NCBI GenBank assembly: GCA_963666935.1
Contig: OY762936.1
Span: 620,001-684,000 of the forward strand
From: G963666935 sp963666935
Lineage (GTDB): Bacteria; Bacillota; Clostridia; Christensenellales; CAG-138
DNA length: 64,000 bases
Direction of reading: 5' to 3'
The notes beneath the pieces are model-generated. The model ran no database searches. It was not told the DNA's origin and was given only the letters and a program-made list of their open reading frames with translations. Made by a program: the position numbers and the translations under genes. This document shows, piece after piece, positions 50,695-59,830 of the stretch (position 1 is the first letter of the stretch; each line of letters opens with the position of its first letter).

Positions 50695-51625
50695 CCTGGC
50701 AGTGAATCTGATGCAGCCTAAGCCCACGCACACCAACACGTGCCGCCCCTTGCGCAGGCGGATTGCCGGGATGCTGCTGCTGACGATGATGGCGACGGTT
50801 GCATTCGCCATGACGGGCTGCGTGTCCGAGGCGGAAATACAGGAAGCTCTGGCCAGCCAGAATGCCGCGCAAGCAAATGAGGAAGCCGCAGAGGCAGCGG
50901 AACCTTTGGTGCCTTTGGAACCAATGGATCAGGAAGCGGAGGAAACGAAAACATCCGGTATGCTGGATCAGTTGGTCAGTATGCTGGGCAGTCGTTCCGA
51001 AAGCCTGCAGATCGTGGCGCTGCTCACAATACTCTCGCTGGCGCCGTCCATCCTCATTATGCTTACCAGTTTCGTGCGGGTGATCATGGTGCTCTCTTTT
51101 ACCCGAAACGCCCTGGGGCTGCAGCAGATGCCACCTAATCAGGTGCTGGTGGGATTGGCCTTGTTTCTGACTATGTTTATCATGGGCCCGGTGCTGGATG
51201 AGATCAAGACCGATGCCTATATCCCCTATATTACGGAACAGATCACGCTGGAAGAGGCGGTGGACCGCGGCACCGTGCCCATACGCGCTTTTATGCTACG
51301 GCAGACCCGCTCGGTGGATTTAACCATGTTTTGCTCCTTTGCGGGGGAAGAACCTCCCGCCGCCGAGGAGGAGGCCCGTCAAGTACCTATGCGCACCTTA
51401 ATCCCGGCATTTCTTACCAGTGAGCTCAAGCGATCTTTCGAAATCGGCTTTTTTATCTACATTCCCTTTATCGTGGTCGACATGATCGTAGCCAGTACGT
51501 TGATGGCCATGGGTATGATGATGCTTCCACCCGTGGTCATTTCCCTGCCCTTTAAGATATTGCTTTTTGTGGTGGTGGATGGATGGGCGCTGACCATGCA
51601 GACGCTGGTTGCCGGATTCTTGTAA
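50678..51625 (+). CDS. fliP: Flagellar export gate protein FliP with unusual N-terminus
   Basis: 315 residues from ATG 50678 (AAAAGGA upstream); an ATG nine bases earlier is too close to the SD. The gate part is typical: SLAPSILIMLTSFVRVIMVLSFTRNALG, FLTMFIMGPV, ELKRSFEIGFFIYIPFIVVDMIVASTLMAMGMMMLPPV. Before it lies an extension of ~80 residues with an Arg-rich stretch, a hydrophobic segment and MTGC (Cys48), which resembles a lipoprotein signal, then an acidic Ala/Glu linker. Other FliP proteins have a simple cleaved signal. Confidence 0.95.
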   Translation: MRLRNSLAVNLMQPKPTHTNTCRPLRRRIAGMLLLTMMATVAFAMTGCVSEAEIQEALASQNAAQANEEAAEAAEPLVPLEPMDQEAEETKTSGMLDQLVSMLGSRSESLQIVALLTILSLAPSILIMLTSFVRVIMVLSFTRNALGLQQMPPNQVLVGLALFLTMFIMGPVLDEIKTDAYIPYITEQITLEEAVDRGTVPIRAFMLRQTRSVDLTMFCSFAGEEPPAAEEEARQVPMRTLIPAFLTSELKRSFEIGFFIYIPFIVVDMIVASTLMAMGMMMLPPVVISLPFKILLFVVVDGWALTMQTLVAGFL

Positions 51626-51667
51626 AAATTAAGCGGGCAGCGGAGGTTGAAAGGAGGCAATGAATTC

Positions 51668-51937
51668 ATGTCCCAATCCATGATTATAACGGTCTTACAG
51701 GATGCTATCACGACGGTGTTAAAATGTTCATTGCCTATGATGGGGGCGGCGCTGATAATCGGCGTAATTATTTCCATTTTTCAGGCGGCCACGCAGATCA
51801 GCGAGCAGACCCTGTCTTTCGTGCCCAAGATTATTGGAGTGTTCCTAGCGCTGTTGGTATGCGCTGGCTTTATCATTTCACAGACCAGCGGCCTGGTGAT
51901 GAGACTATATGGCTATATCGGCCAGATGATTTACTGA
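51668..51937 (+). CDS. fliQ: Flagellar export gate protein FliQ
   Basis: 89 residues from ATG 51668, normal length. Two membrane helices (LPMMGAALIIGVIISIFQAATQI and IIGVFLALLVCAGFI). It completes the FliPQR gate. Confidence 0.95.
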   Translation: MSQSMIITVLQDAITTVLKCSLPMMGAALIIGVIISIFQAATQISEQTLSFVPKIIGVFLALLVCAGFIISQTSGLVMRLYGYIGQMIY

Positions 51938-51941
51938 ACCC

Positions 51942-52730
51942 ATGGAGACACTTTCGTACATGGCTGCCGGAGGCTTGGACTACATGTTGCTGCTCTTCCT
52001 TCGGGTATCGGGTATGATGCTGTCTTCTCCAATCTTTGGGCGGAAGAATATTCCCGCCGCAATAAAGATCAGCTACAGCTTGGCCTTAGCTTATTTCTTT
52101 TTCACTGTGCTTCCGGAGCCGACTAAGATTCAGTATGGAAGCGTTTTCGCTTTTACGCTGCTATGCACTAAGGAGATTTTCGTTGGCCTGATTATGGGAT
52201 ACCTGCTTACTCTGTTTTTTAGTGTGGCATTTGTGGCCGGCCAACTGATGGATATGCAGATGGGATTTGGCATGGCCAATGTGTTCGACCATCAGTCCAA
52301 CGCCAGCATCCCGATGCTGGGGAATTTACTTAATGTTGCCATGATGCTGGTGTTCATTAGTGCCGATGGGTTTGAGCGGCTGATATCCCTGTTGAACCTT
52401 GCCTTCCTCCATATTCCGGTGGGAGCGGTCACGCTTTCCTCGGGGATTGCTTGGAGTATTGCGGAGTTGTTTTGCGAGGCCTTTGTGCTGGGGCTGCGCA
52501 TGGCCCTCCCAGTGATGATTTCCGGGCTTTTGGGCGAGGCGGCGATGGGCGTGCTGGTGCGAACTGTTCCGCAGATGAACGTGTTTGTTATTGGCCTCCC
52601 ACTTAAAGTGATTCTGGGATTTGTCGTCTTACTTGCGGTGCTACCCGTATATGCGGCTCTGACGGGTTCCGTATTCGACAGCATGTTTGTGGGGATGGAG
52701 CGGGCGTTCGCTGCGCTGGCCGGAGGGTAA
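51942..52730 (+). CDS. fliR: Flagellar export gate protein FliR
   Basis: 262 residues, about six membrane helices, with FSVAFVAGQLMDMQMGFGMANVFDHQSNASIPMLGNLL as the conserved loop region. Forms the gate with FliP and FliQ. Starts 4 bp after fliQ. Confidence 0.95.
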   Translation: METLSYMAAGGLDYMLLLFLRVSGMMLSSPIFGRKNIPAAIKISYSLALAYFFFTVLPEPTKIQYGSVFAFTLLCTKEIFVGLIMGYLLTLFFSVAFVAGQLMDMQMGFGMANVFDHQSNASIPMLGNLLNVAMMLVFISADGFERLISLLNLAFLHIPVGAVTLSSGIAWSIAELFCEAFVLGLRMALPVMISGLLGEAAMGVLVRTVPQMNVFVIGLPLKVILGFVVLLAVLPVYAALTGSVFDSMFVGMERAFAALAGG

Positions 52731-52736
52731 AGGAGA

Positions 52737-53810
52737 ATGGCGCAAGAGGGAAACGGCGGCGAGCGCACAGAAAGAGCGACGCCAAGAAAGCGCAGGGATG
52801 CGCGGGAGCGCGGTCAGGTTCGCAAGAGCAGCGAACTGGTGACGGCAATCACGCTGCTGGTGCTTTTTGGGGCGCTGCGTCTGCTGGGTTCCGGGATGTG
52901 GGAACGGATGGCCGCCCTTATGAAGGCCGGCCTCAAGGGAAGGCTCTTTATGGGTGAGGCCCTGGAGGCCGGGGAAGTTCCCGCACTGTTGATCCAAAGT
53001 TCTCTGGAATTGGGAATGACGGTGCTGCCAATTTTAGGAGCAGCATTCTTGGCGGCGGTGGGAGCCAATCTGATGCAGGTGGGCTTCCTGGTTTCCAGCA
53101 AAGCACTTGCGCCCAAACTGGAGCGGCTCAACCCAATTAAGGGATTGAAGCGGATTTTTTCGGTGCACACCCTTTATGAGCTGGGGAAGTCCATTGGCAA
53201 AGTTGTGCTGATTGGCTATATTGCCTATATAAAGTATACAGCGGCGATGCAGCATTTCGGGGAAGCCGCCTGGAAGGATCCAACCCAGGCGGGCAAACTG
53301 ATTCTCTCTTTGATTACCGATTTGGGACTGACCGTAGGATTGGCGTTGCTGGTATTGGCGGGTCTGGACTATTTTTACCAGTGGTGGAAGTATGAAAAAG
53401 ATTTGCGGATGACCAAATATGAGGTCAAACTGGAATACAAGCAGCAGGAGGGCGATCCCCAGATCAAGAACCGCATCAAGCAAAAACAAAGGCAAATGGC
53501 TATGATGCATATGATGCAGGCTGTTCCTCAGGCGGATGTGGTGATCACAAACCCCACCCATTACGCCGTAGCCCTTAAGTATGATGAAGAAAAAGCGGCG
53601 GCTCCCGTCGTCACGGCGAAAGGCCAGGGGTTTGTGGCCCAGCGGATCAAAGAAGTGGCCAGGGAGCATGGGGTGGAACTGGTGGAAAACAAGCCTGTGG
53701 CGCAGGGGCTGTACCATATGTGTGAAATTGGGAAAGAGGTTCCCTATGAGTTGTACCAGGCGGTAGCTGAGATACTAGCCTATGTGTATCGAATGAAAAA
53801 GGAAAGGTAA
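52737..53810 (+). CDS. flhB: Flagellar export switch protein FlhB
   Basis: 357 residues. Four membrane helices in the first ~210 and a cytoplasmic domain with the self-cleavage site NPTH at 272-275 (cut between N272 and P273), which switches export from hook to filament substrates. RTERATPRKRRDARERGQVRKSSEL is the typical N-terminus. SD AAAGGAG precedes ATG. Confidence 0.97.
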   Translation: MAQEGNGGERTERATPRKRRDARERGQVRKSSELVTAITLLVLFGALRLLGSGMWERMAALMKAGLKGRLFMGEALEAGEVPALLIQSSLELGMTVLPILGAAFLAAVGANLMQVGFLVSSKALAPKLERLNPIKGLKRIFSVHTLYELGKSIGKVVLIGYIAYIKYTAAMQHFGEAAWKDPTQAGKLILSLITDLGLTVGLALLVLAGLDYFYQWWKYEKDLRMTKYEVKLEYKQQEGDPQIKNRIKQKQRQMAMMHMMQAVPQADVVITNPTHYAVALKYDEEKAAAPVVTAKGQGFVAQRIKEVAREHGVELVENKPVAQGLYHMCEIGKEVPYELYQAVAEILAYVYRMKKER

Positions 53811-53822
53811 GAGAAGGACGAC

Positions 53823-55874
53823 ATGAAGCTTAAGCCTCAGGATGTGATTATCGCAGCCGTGCTCCTAAGCATCGTGCTGATCATCATATTGCCCATCCCA
53901 ACGGTCCTTATGGACATCCTTCTGGTTATCAATATTGCCTTATCCCTGCTGGTTTTGCTCATGACGGTGTATATCACGGAGCCCCTGCAGTTTGCAAGCT
54001 TCCCTACGGTGCTGCTGATCCTTACCCTGTTCCGGCTTTCCCTGAACATTTCCACCACAGGCCTCATATTGGGGAACAGCGGCAATGCGGGCCGGGTGAT
54101 CCGCACCTTCGCCCAGTTTGTGGTGGGGGACAATCTGGTGGTGGGACTCATTATATTTGTCATCATCATTATTGTCCAGTTTGTAGTCATCACCAAGGGC
54201 GCAGAGCGCGTCGCCGAGGTTGCAGCCCGATTCACGCTGGACGCCATGCCCGGCAAACAGATGGCCATTGACGCGGACTTAAACGCCGGCCTGATTGATG
54301 AACAAGGGGCCAAGGAGCGCCGGAGCAAGATTCAACGGGAGGCGGACTTTTACGGAGCCATGGACGGATCCAGCAAATTCGTCAAGGGCGACGCGGTGGT
54401 AGGCATTCTGATTACCCTGGTCAATTTGGCGGGAGGCCTGATCATAGGCCTGACCGGAAAAACAGAGATGACGACCTCCGAGGTGATTTCCACCTACCTC
54501 ATCGCCACTGTGGGCGACGGTTTGTGCAGCCAGATTCCGGCGCTGCTGGTTTCCACGGCAACAGGAATCATTGTTACCCGGGCAACTTCCGAAAACAATC
54601 TGGGGCAAGATTTAGCCAAGCAGTTTGGGAACCAGCCCTATATATTCATCATTCTTGCCGGTATGCTCTTAGGCTTCTCCATTATCCCCGGGATGCCAAC
54701 GCTGCCGATTATCTTCCTCTCCACATGCTTTGGCGCTCTGGCCTACTTTCTGATAAAAACGCAGAATAAACGGGAAAGTCAAGAAGAACCTGAAGCCGCG
54801 GATGTCCACGAGGCGGCGGCGCAGGAGATGCGAAAACCTGAAAAAGCCGCATCCTTGCTGCAGGTGGATCTGATTAGCGTTGAACTTGGATACGGGCTTC
54901 TGCCCCTAGTAGACGCTTCTCAGGGCGGGGACCTGCTGGATCGGGTTGTGATGATCCGGCGTCAGTGTGTGATGGACCTGGGCATCATTGTGCCAGTGAT
55001 CCGTTTAAGGGATAATATTCAGTTGGGTACCAGCGAATATGTGATCAAGATCAAGGGCGTGGAGGTATCTAGCGGCAAGGTGATGTTAAACCACTTTTTG
55101 GCACTACCTACCGGTAAGGTGATGGGAAAGGTGGAAGGTATTGAGACCGTTGAGCCCACGTTCGGCCTGCCGGCCCTGTGGGTGACCGAGTCCAATCGTG
55201 AAAAAGCGGAGCTTTTGGGTTATAATACCATCGATCTGCCTTCGGTAATCGCCACACATATGACGGACGTAATTAAGCGCCACAGCGCGGAGCTGCTTAC
55301 CAGACAGCAGGTGCAGGTGCTGTTGGACAACCTCAAGGGGCAGCAACCCGCCCTGGTGGACGAGGTCATCCCCAAGCTCTTTTCTCTGGGAGAGCTGCAG
55401 AAAGTTCTGGCCGTCCTGCTTAGGGAAAATGTTTCCGTGCGGGATCTGGGCACCATTCTGGAAGCTTTGGCCGATTATGGACCCATCACAAGGGATACGG
55501 AAGCGCTGGTGGAATATGTGCGGCAGGCCTTAGGCCGGGCCATCTCCAAACGCTTCATACCGGATAAAAAGGGACATGTTATCACAGTGGACGCGGGCGT
55601 GGAGCAATTGATTCTGGAACGAATCCGCAAGAGCGAAATGGGTTCCTATGTGGCGCTGAATCAAAAGGAGCTTCAAGGCATCCTTCTGAACCTGCGCAAT
55701 GCCATAGAAAAAGTGACAGGAATGGGTCTCACGCCAATCGTAGTTACTTCCCCCGCTGTAAGACGGCATTTCAAGAAGATTACGGAGCAAATTGCACCGG
55801 ATTTTGTTGTGCTTTCCTACAACGAAATCGACCAGAATACCCAAATAATTTCCGAAGGGATGGTGACCTTCTAG
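53823..55874 (+). CDS. flhA: Flagellar export protein FlhA
   Basis: 683 residues. The N-terminal half has about eight membrane helices with the FHIPEP-type region (FTLDAMPGKQMAIDADLNAGLIDE) between them; the C-terminal cytoplasmic part (about 340-683) forms the ring that binds chaperones. Normal length. Next gene starts 1 bp after its stop. Confidence 0.98.
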   Translation: MKLKPQDVIIAAVLLSIVLIIILPIPTVLMDILLVINIALSLLVLLMTVYITEPLQFASFPTVLLILTLFRLSLNISTTGLILGNSGNAGRVIRTFAQFVVGDNLVVGLIIFVIIIIVQFVVITKGAERVAEVAARFTLDAMPGKQMAIDADLNAGLIDEQGAKERRSKIQREADFYGAMDGSSKFVKGDAVVGILITLVNLAGGLIIGLTGKTEMTTSEVISTYLIATVGDGLCSQIPALLVSTATGIIVTRATSENNLGQDLAKQFGNQPYIFIILAGMLLGFSIIPGMPTLPIIFLSTCFGALAYFLIKTQNKRESQEEPEAADVHEAAAQEMRKPEKAASLLQVDLISVELGYGLLPLVDASQGGDLLDRVVMIRRQCVMDLGIIVPVIRLRDNIQLGTSEYVIKIKGVEVSSGKVMLNHFLALPTGKVMGKVEGIETVEPTFGLPALWVTESNREKAELLGYNTIDLPSVIATHMTDVIKRHSAELLTRQQVQVLLDNLKGQQPALVDEVIPKLFSLGELQKVLAVLLRENVSVRDLGTILEALADYGPITRDTEALVEYVRQALGRAISKRFIPDKKGHVITVDAGVEQLILERIRKSEMGSYVALNQKELQGILLNLRNAIEKVTGMGLTPIVVTSPAVRRHFKKITEQIAPDFVVLSYNEIDQNTQIISEGMVTF

Positions 55875-55875
55875 T

Positions 55876-57447
55876 ATGGGGACAAAAACGTACTATGCCG
55901 AGGATATGCCAGCCGCAATGGAGCAGATTAAACGGGAGCTCGGCTCAGACGCGATTATTATTAAGAGCAGGAAGATCAAGAAGAAGTATGATCCTCTTGG
56001 TCTGCTATATAAAAGCATGTACGAAGTGGTGGTCAGCTGTGAGCCTGAGGAACCGTTTCTGAGGCGTGGAACGCCCGGAAAAGAGCTACCGTTTTCACAA
56101 TTGCTTTCTTCCCCTGCAGTTCCTGCTGCAAAGCAAGCCCCGGCAAAAAAGGTGACGCCCGCGGAGGAATATACCGCCCCGATGCAGCCGGAACGGTTCC
56201 CGCGACTAATGCACAAGCACGATGTACCCATGTCGGATCGGGAAGAAGAGAATATTCTCCGCATTCTATCGGCCAGACAGGTGGCGGAGCAGCCTGCTAT
56301 GGTTACTCCGGCAGCTAAGCTGGGAGCATATGCAGCCCATGGTACTCGGACAAATCCCGAAAAGGCCGATCGCGTCCCCCTCCAAGAATTTGCACACGCG
56401 GGAAAATCAGAACCCTCCTTAAATGAAAAGAAGGAGCCTGATCCCCCGGTAAAACGTGGCCGAGGAAGGCCGCGCAAAAATCCGCTGCCAAACTCCGCTC
56501 CGGTAACCTTGGCCTCCGCGCCAGTGCAGTCTGCTGCTTCTTCCTGGGACGAGGCCCAAATGCTTGCCCGCTTAGAGGCCTTGGAACGCATGATTCAGGA
56601 GATCAGCCAAAAGCTGCCGAATCAGCCTCCCCGGCAGGCTCATCATAAGAAGCTTGTTGTTTCCCAAGACGGATCGGGCCGGGAGCTGAGCTTGGATACT
56701 CTGCTCCACCGCCTGGAAGAGCAGGATATTGACCAAATTGCTTTGGAAGCGCTTGCCGTGGGGGCCAAAGAGCGCTTGCGTGAAGGAGTCAGCGATTATC
56801 AGGCACTTTCCGGCGCCCTAAAACAGATGCTGGGCAAGCCACGATATCTGCGGTCTTCCAAGAAGAAGCCTCGATCCGCCATGTTTATAGGTTCCACGGG
56901 GGTAGGCAAGACCACGACATTGGTAAAGCTGGCTGCCTCCTGTATCTTTGAAAAAGGCGCCAAGGTGGGCATTATCAATGCGGATGTGTTTCGCGTGGGA
57001 GCCCAGGATCAGCTCAATGCATATTCCCGGATTCTGAACGTGCCTGTGATCACCATTTATGATTCCCGGGAGCTGACGGAGGCTATTGCCGCTTTTTCCG
57101 AGCTGGATTTTATATTTGTCGATACCAGCGGCAAAGCTCCCCAAGACGAGGCTTATCAGGCAGAGCTTTGTAATCTCATTTCTATTGGCAATATTCAGGA
57201 GATTTATTTGACGGTATCCGGCACCACCTCCAGCCGAGTATGCCGGTCTATTGCAGGGGAATATCAGAATATTGGCCCCTATCGGGTGGTGGTGAGCAAG
57301 CTGGATGAAAGTGGGAGCTATGGCACCGCCGTCAACCTGTGCCATGCCAGTGGCCAGCCCCTTTCGTATATTACGACTGGTCAAAATGTACCGGAAGACA
57401 TACAGCAGGCAAAAGTAGACGAGATCATTGAAAGCCTGTTGAGGTGA
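55876..57447 (+). CDS. flhF: Flagellar SRP-like GTPase FlhF
   Basis: 523 residues. N-terminal B-domain (YYAEDMPAAMEQIKRELGSDAIIIKSRKIKKK), variable middle, and C-terminal NG GTPase: P-loop GSTGVGKTTTLVKLA, DTSGKAPQDE, SKLDESGSYG. It sets number and place of flagella with FlhG. The middle contains a KRGRGRPRK segment (192-201), an AT-hook-like motif not usual in FlhF. The length is above the typical 360-450. Confidence 0.97.
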   Translation: MGTKTYYAEDMPAAMEQIKRELGSDAIIIKSRKIKKKYDPLGLLYKSMYEVVVSCEPEEPFLRRGTPGKELPFSQLLSSPAVPAAKQAPAKKVTPAEEYTAPMQPERFPRLMHKHDVPMSDREEENILRILSARQVAEQPAMVTPAAKLGAYAAHGTRTNPEKADRVPLQEFAHAGKSEPSLNEKKEPDPPVKRGRGRPRKNPLPNSAPVTLASAPVQSAASSWDEAQMLARLEALERMIQEISQKLPNQPPRQAHHKKLVVSQDGSGRELSLDTLLHRLEEQDIDQIALEALAVGAKERLREGVSDYQALSGALKQMLGKPRYLRSSKKKPRSAMFIGSTGVGKTTTLVKLAASCIFEKGAKVGIINADVFRVGAQDQLNAYSRILNVPVITIYDSRELTEAIAAFSELDFIFVDTSGKAPQDEAYQAELCNLISIGNIQEIYLTVSGTTSSRVCRSIAGEYQNIGPYRVVVSKLDESGSYGTAVNLCHASGQPLSYITTGQNVPEDIQQAKVDEIIESLLR

Positions 57448-57452
57448 TAGAG

Positions 57453-58319
57453 ATGGACCAAGCGGAAAGCCTGCGGAAATTAGTTGCAAGCAAAGGAAAA
57501 ATGGGAACTGGAGCCACCATCGCCGCTGTGGCCAGCGGCAAGGGCGGAACAGGGAAGACCAGCTTCTGCATCAATTTGGCGATTGCTCTGTCTATGCTTG
57601 GTAAATCCATAATGATAGTGGATGCGGATTTTGGCTTATCTAATGTGGACGTGATGTTGGACGCCCATCCCAAACATCATATTGGAGAGGTACTAAAAGG
57701 GCAGATTCCCCTTTCACAAGCCGTGTGCAAGGGGCATGGCGGCATTTGGTACGTATCCGGGGGTTCCGGTGCGGAAGAACTGACGCACATCCGGCGAAAT
57801 ATGATTGAAAACCTCCAACAGCAAATCAATGAGCTGGATGCAGATCTGGATTTTATTCTGCTGGACTGCGGAGCTGGTGTCAACGAACTCATGCTGCGGA
57901 TGATTGCCAGCGCGGATGAGTGCCTGCTGGTGCTTACCCCGGAGCCGACAGCCATTACCGATGCATTTGCACTGCTCAAGGGACTGGCGGCCCAAAAAGA
58001 TCGTCCTCCCGTGTGTTTTGTGATGAACCGGGCGGAAAATCCTCTAGAGGCCGTGATCATGTCTCGCTACTTTAAGAATATTGTGCGAAAATATCTGGGT
58101 TTTGAAACGTATTTTCTGGGTCAGGTGGCTTTTGACAAAAGCGTAATACATTCCATTAAAAAGCAGACGCCTCTCATGGTCAGCTATCCAGGCAGCCCTG
58201 CTGCAAAGGATATTCTTCACATCGCTTCCCAATACGCCAATGAGGAGACGCAGCCGCAGCGGAAGCGGCATGGATTGCGCGGATTTTTTGAAAAGATCGT
58301 GATGCGCTATGGAGAGTAA
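57453..58319 (+). CDS. flhG: MinD-like ATPase FlhG (FleN/YlxH)
   Basis: 288 residues from ATG 57453 (GAGGTGA upstream; GTG 57444 would add three). Deviant Walker A ASGKGGTGKTSF with the signature Lys, DADFGLSNVDVML (switch) and LLDCGAGVNE. It controls flagellar number by acting with FlhF. It overlaps the next gene by 11 bp. Confidence 0.95.
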   Translation: MDQAESLRKLVASKGKMGTGATIAAVASGKGGTGKTSFCINLAIALSMLGKSIMIVDADFGLSNVDVMLDAHPKHHIGEVLKGQIPLSQAVCKGHGGIWYVSGGSGAEELTHIRRNMIENLQQQINELDADLDFILLDCGAGVNELMLRMIASADECLLVLTPEPTAITDAFALLKGLAAQKDRPPVCFVMNRAENPLEAVIMSRYFKNIVRKYLGFETYFLGQVAFDKSVIHSIKKQTPLMVSYPGSPAAKDILHIASQYANEETQPQRKRHGLRGFFEKIVMRYGE

Positions 58320-58971
58320 ACCTCAAAACGTGACCGGCCAGGAAAAGGCAGGGTTGTCCCCCGGCGCCAGAGTAATTGTATACATGAACGGCAAGCAGAT
58401 AGAAGAGACGGTTTTCGAGAAACGACAGGATCAGATCGTTCTGCAGCCGCTCGTATATGAACGGAATGGTTTTTCCGTAGGCCGGATGGCCTGCTTGACG
58501 CAAATGTTGGGGGATCAGTGCCTATTTGCAATGTTGCGCTGCGAGGAACGCAGGGGAAGTGGGAGAGAACGGAAGGACCTATTTCGAATAATTCCGGGCA
58601 CGCTTTTATATATCTGGCCCGAACTGCATCGGCTTGTGATGTATACATGGACGCCGCTAAAGGTTTTTGCTCCCTATCAGCCGGATAAGGTCCTGTTGGA
58701 AGATGAAGTTTTTTTATTCGCCCTGTCTGAAACGGAGGTAAGCCTTTTGGTGGGGAAACCTATTCCCACGGGAGCTTTTGCAGATTGTACGCTACCTTTG
58801 GATGGAGAGCCTCTGACGACGAGGGTAGTTCTTACCCGCTGTGAAGATGTGGATGGCGGCGCTGGCTATCGAGCCCATTTTATCCTGATCGATCAAACTC
58901 TACGACCCCGGCTGCGGGAGTTCCTGTTCAACGAGCGAGCAAGGCGACTGCAGGCGGCTAGGGTGAAATAA
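58309..58971 (+). CDS. YcgR/PilZ-like protein with degenerate c-di-GMP motif
   Basis: 220 residues. The N-terminal half (about 15-100) resembles a YcgR-N flagellar brake domain, and the second half a PilZ barrel. The usual RxxxR start of PilZ is missing, and the D/NxSxxG motif is reduced to SETEVSLLVGK, so direct c-di-GMP binding is doubtful. Position between flhG and fliA matches the clostridial ycgR-like gene of flagellar operons. Assignment by position and weak pattern. Confidence 0.55.
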   Translation: MESKPQNVTGQEKAGLSPGARVIVYMNGKQIEETVFEKRQDQIVLQPLVYERNGFSVGRMACLTQMLGDQCLFAMLRCEERRGSGRERKDLFRIIPGTLLYIWPELHRLVMYTWTPLKVFAPYQPDKVLLEDEVFLFALSETEVSLLVGKPIPTGAFADCTLPLDGEPLTTRVVLTRCEDVDGGAGYRAHFILIDQTLRPRLREFLFNERARRLQAARVK

Positions 58972-58985
58972 GGAGAGAGAACTGT

Positions 58986-59753
58986 ATGGAAAGCGTGAAA
59001 ATCGAGCAGCCCGAAAACCTCTGGAATCAATTTCAGAAGCACAGGTCTATAGAAAACAAAAACAAGTTGGTATTGCATTACCTTTTTTTGGTGCGGAGCA
59101 TAGCAGGCCGTTTAATGCCCCTTTATGGCGCACATACCAATTATGATGATTTGATTGGTTATGGCGTGCTGGGGCTGATCGATGCAGTGGAAAAATTCGC
59201 TCCGGAGCGTGGTATCCGTTTTGACCTGTATGCGACGAAGCGAATCAGAGGGGAGATCATTGACAATATGCGCAAGCTGGACTGGGCCTCCGCCAGCCTG
59301 CGCAGCCGAATCAAGCAGATTGGGCAGGTTTATGATACTTTGGGCTGCAAACGGGATGATGAGGGAGAAGAACAGGTAGCCGCGGCATTGGGACTGGATG
59401 TGAAGCAGGTGCGCGCTGCCCTGGAAAAGGCCCATATGTTTAATGTGGTCTATTTTGAGGCTATTTTGGACAATGGAGGCGCATGCGTGGAAAACCTGCT
59501 TCCTGAAAGCGAGGAGAGTGGTCCGCAGCAACAGTTAGAGAAACAGGAATTCAAGGAAATTCTCATGAATGCCATCGACCACCTTTCACCCAACGAAAAA
59601 AAGATTATTACGCTATATTATTATGAGGAACTGATGCTAAAGGATATCGCCCGCCTGATGCAGGTTACACCGGCGCGGGTTTCCCAGATTCATTCTAGGG
59701 CGCTTCTAAAAATTCGGATGGAGCTGGAGCGGTATTTGGGAGAAAGCAATTAA
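58986..59753 (+). CDS. fliA: FliA/SigD-type flagellar sigma factor
   Basis: 255 residues. Region 2 (YDDLIGYGVLGLIDAVEKFAPERGIRFDLYATKRIRGEIID) with the FliA-type signature, region 3 and region 4 (LSPNEKKIITLYYYEELMLKDIARLMQVTPARVSQIHSRALLKIR). It directs late flagellar and chemotaxis transcription. A candidate sigma-28 promoter precedes the FlgF/FlgG-type genes. ATG follows AAGGAGAGAGAA. Confidence 0.97.
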   Translation: MESVKIEQPENLWNQFQKHRSIENKNKLVLHYLFLVRSIAGRLMPLYGAHTNYDDLIGYGVLGLIDAVEKFAPERGIRFDLYATKRIRGEIIDNMRKLDWASASLRSRIKQIGQVYDTLGCKRDDEGEEQVAAALGLDVKQVRAALEKAHMFNVVYFEAILDNGGACVENLLPESEESGPQQQLEKQEFKEILMNAIDHLSPNEKKIITLYYYEELMLKDIARLMQVTPARVSQIHSRALLKIRMELERYLGESN

Positions 59754-59764
59754 TTTAGCGCCTG

Positions 59765-59781
59765 TATATATTCGATATATA
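59765..59781. repeat. Small AT palindrome between fliA and the DUF342 gene
   Basis: TATATAT-TCG-ATATATA, 17 bp. Could be a promoter or processing signal; nothing further seen. Confidence 0.4.
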
Positions 59782-59830
59782 TCTTAGAAGAATCCACAAT
59801 GATAACAGGCATGGGAAAAGGGGGCTAGCC

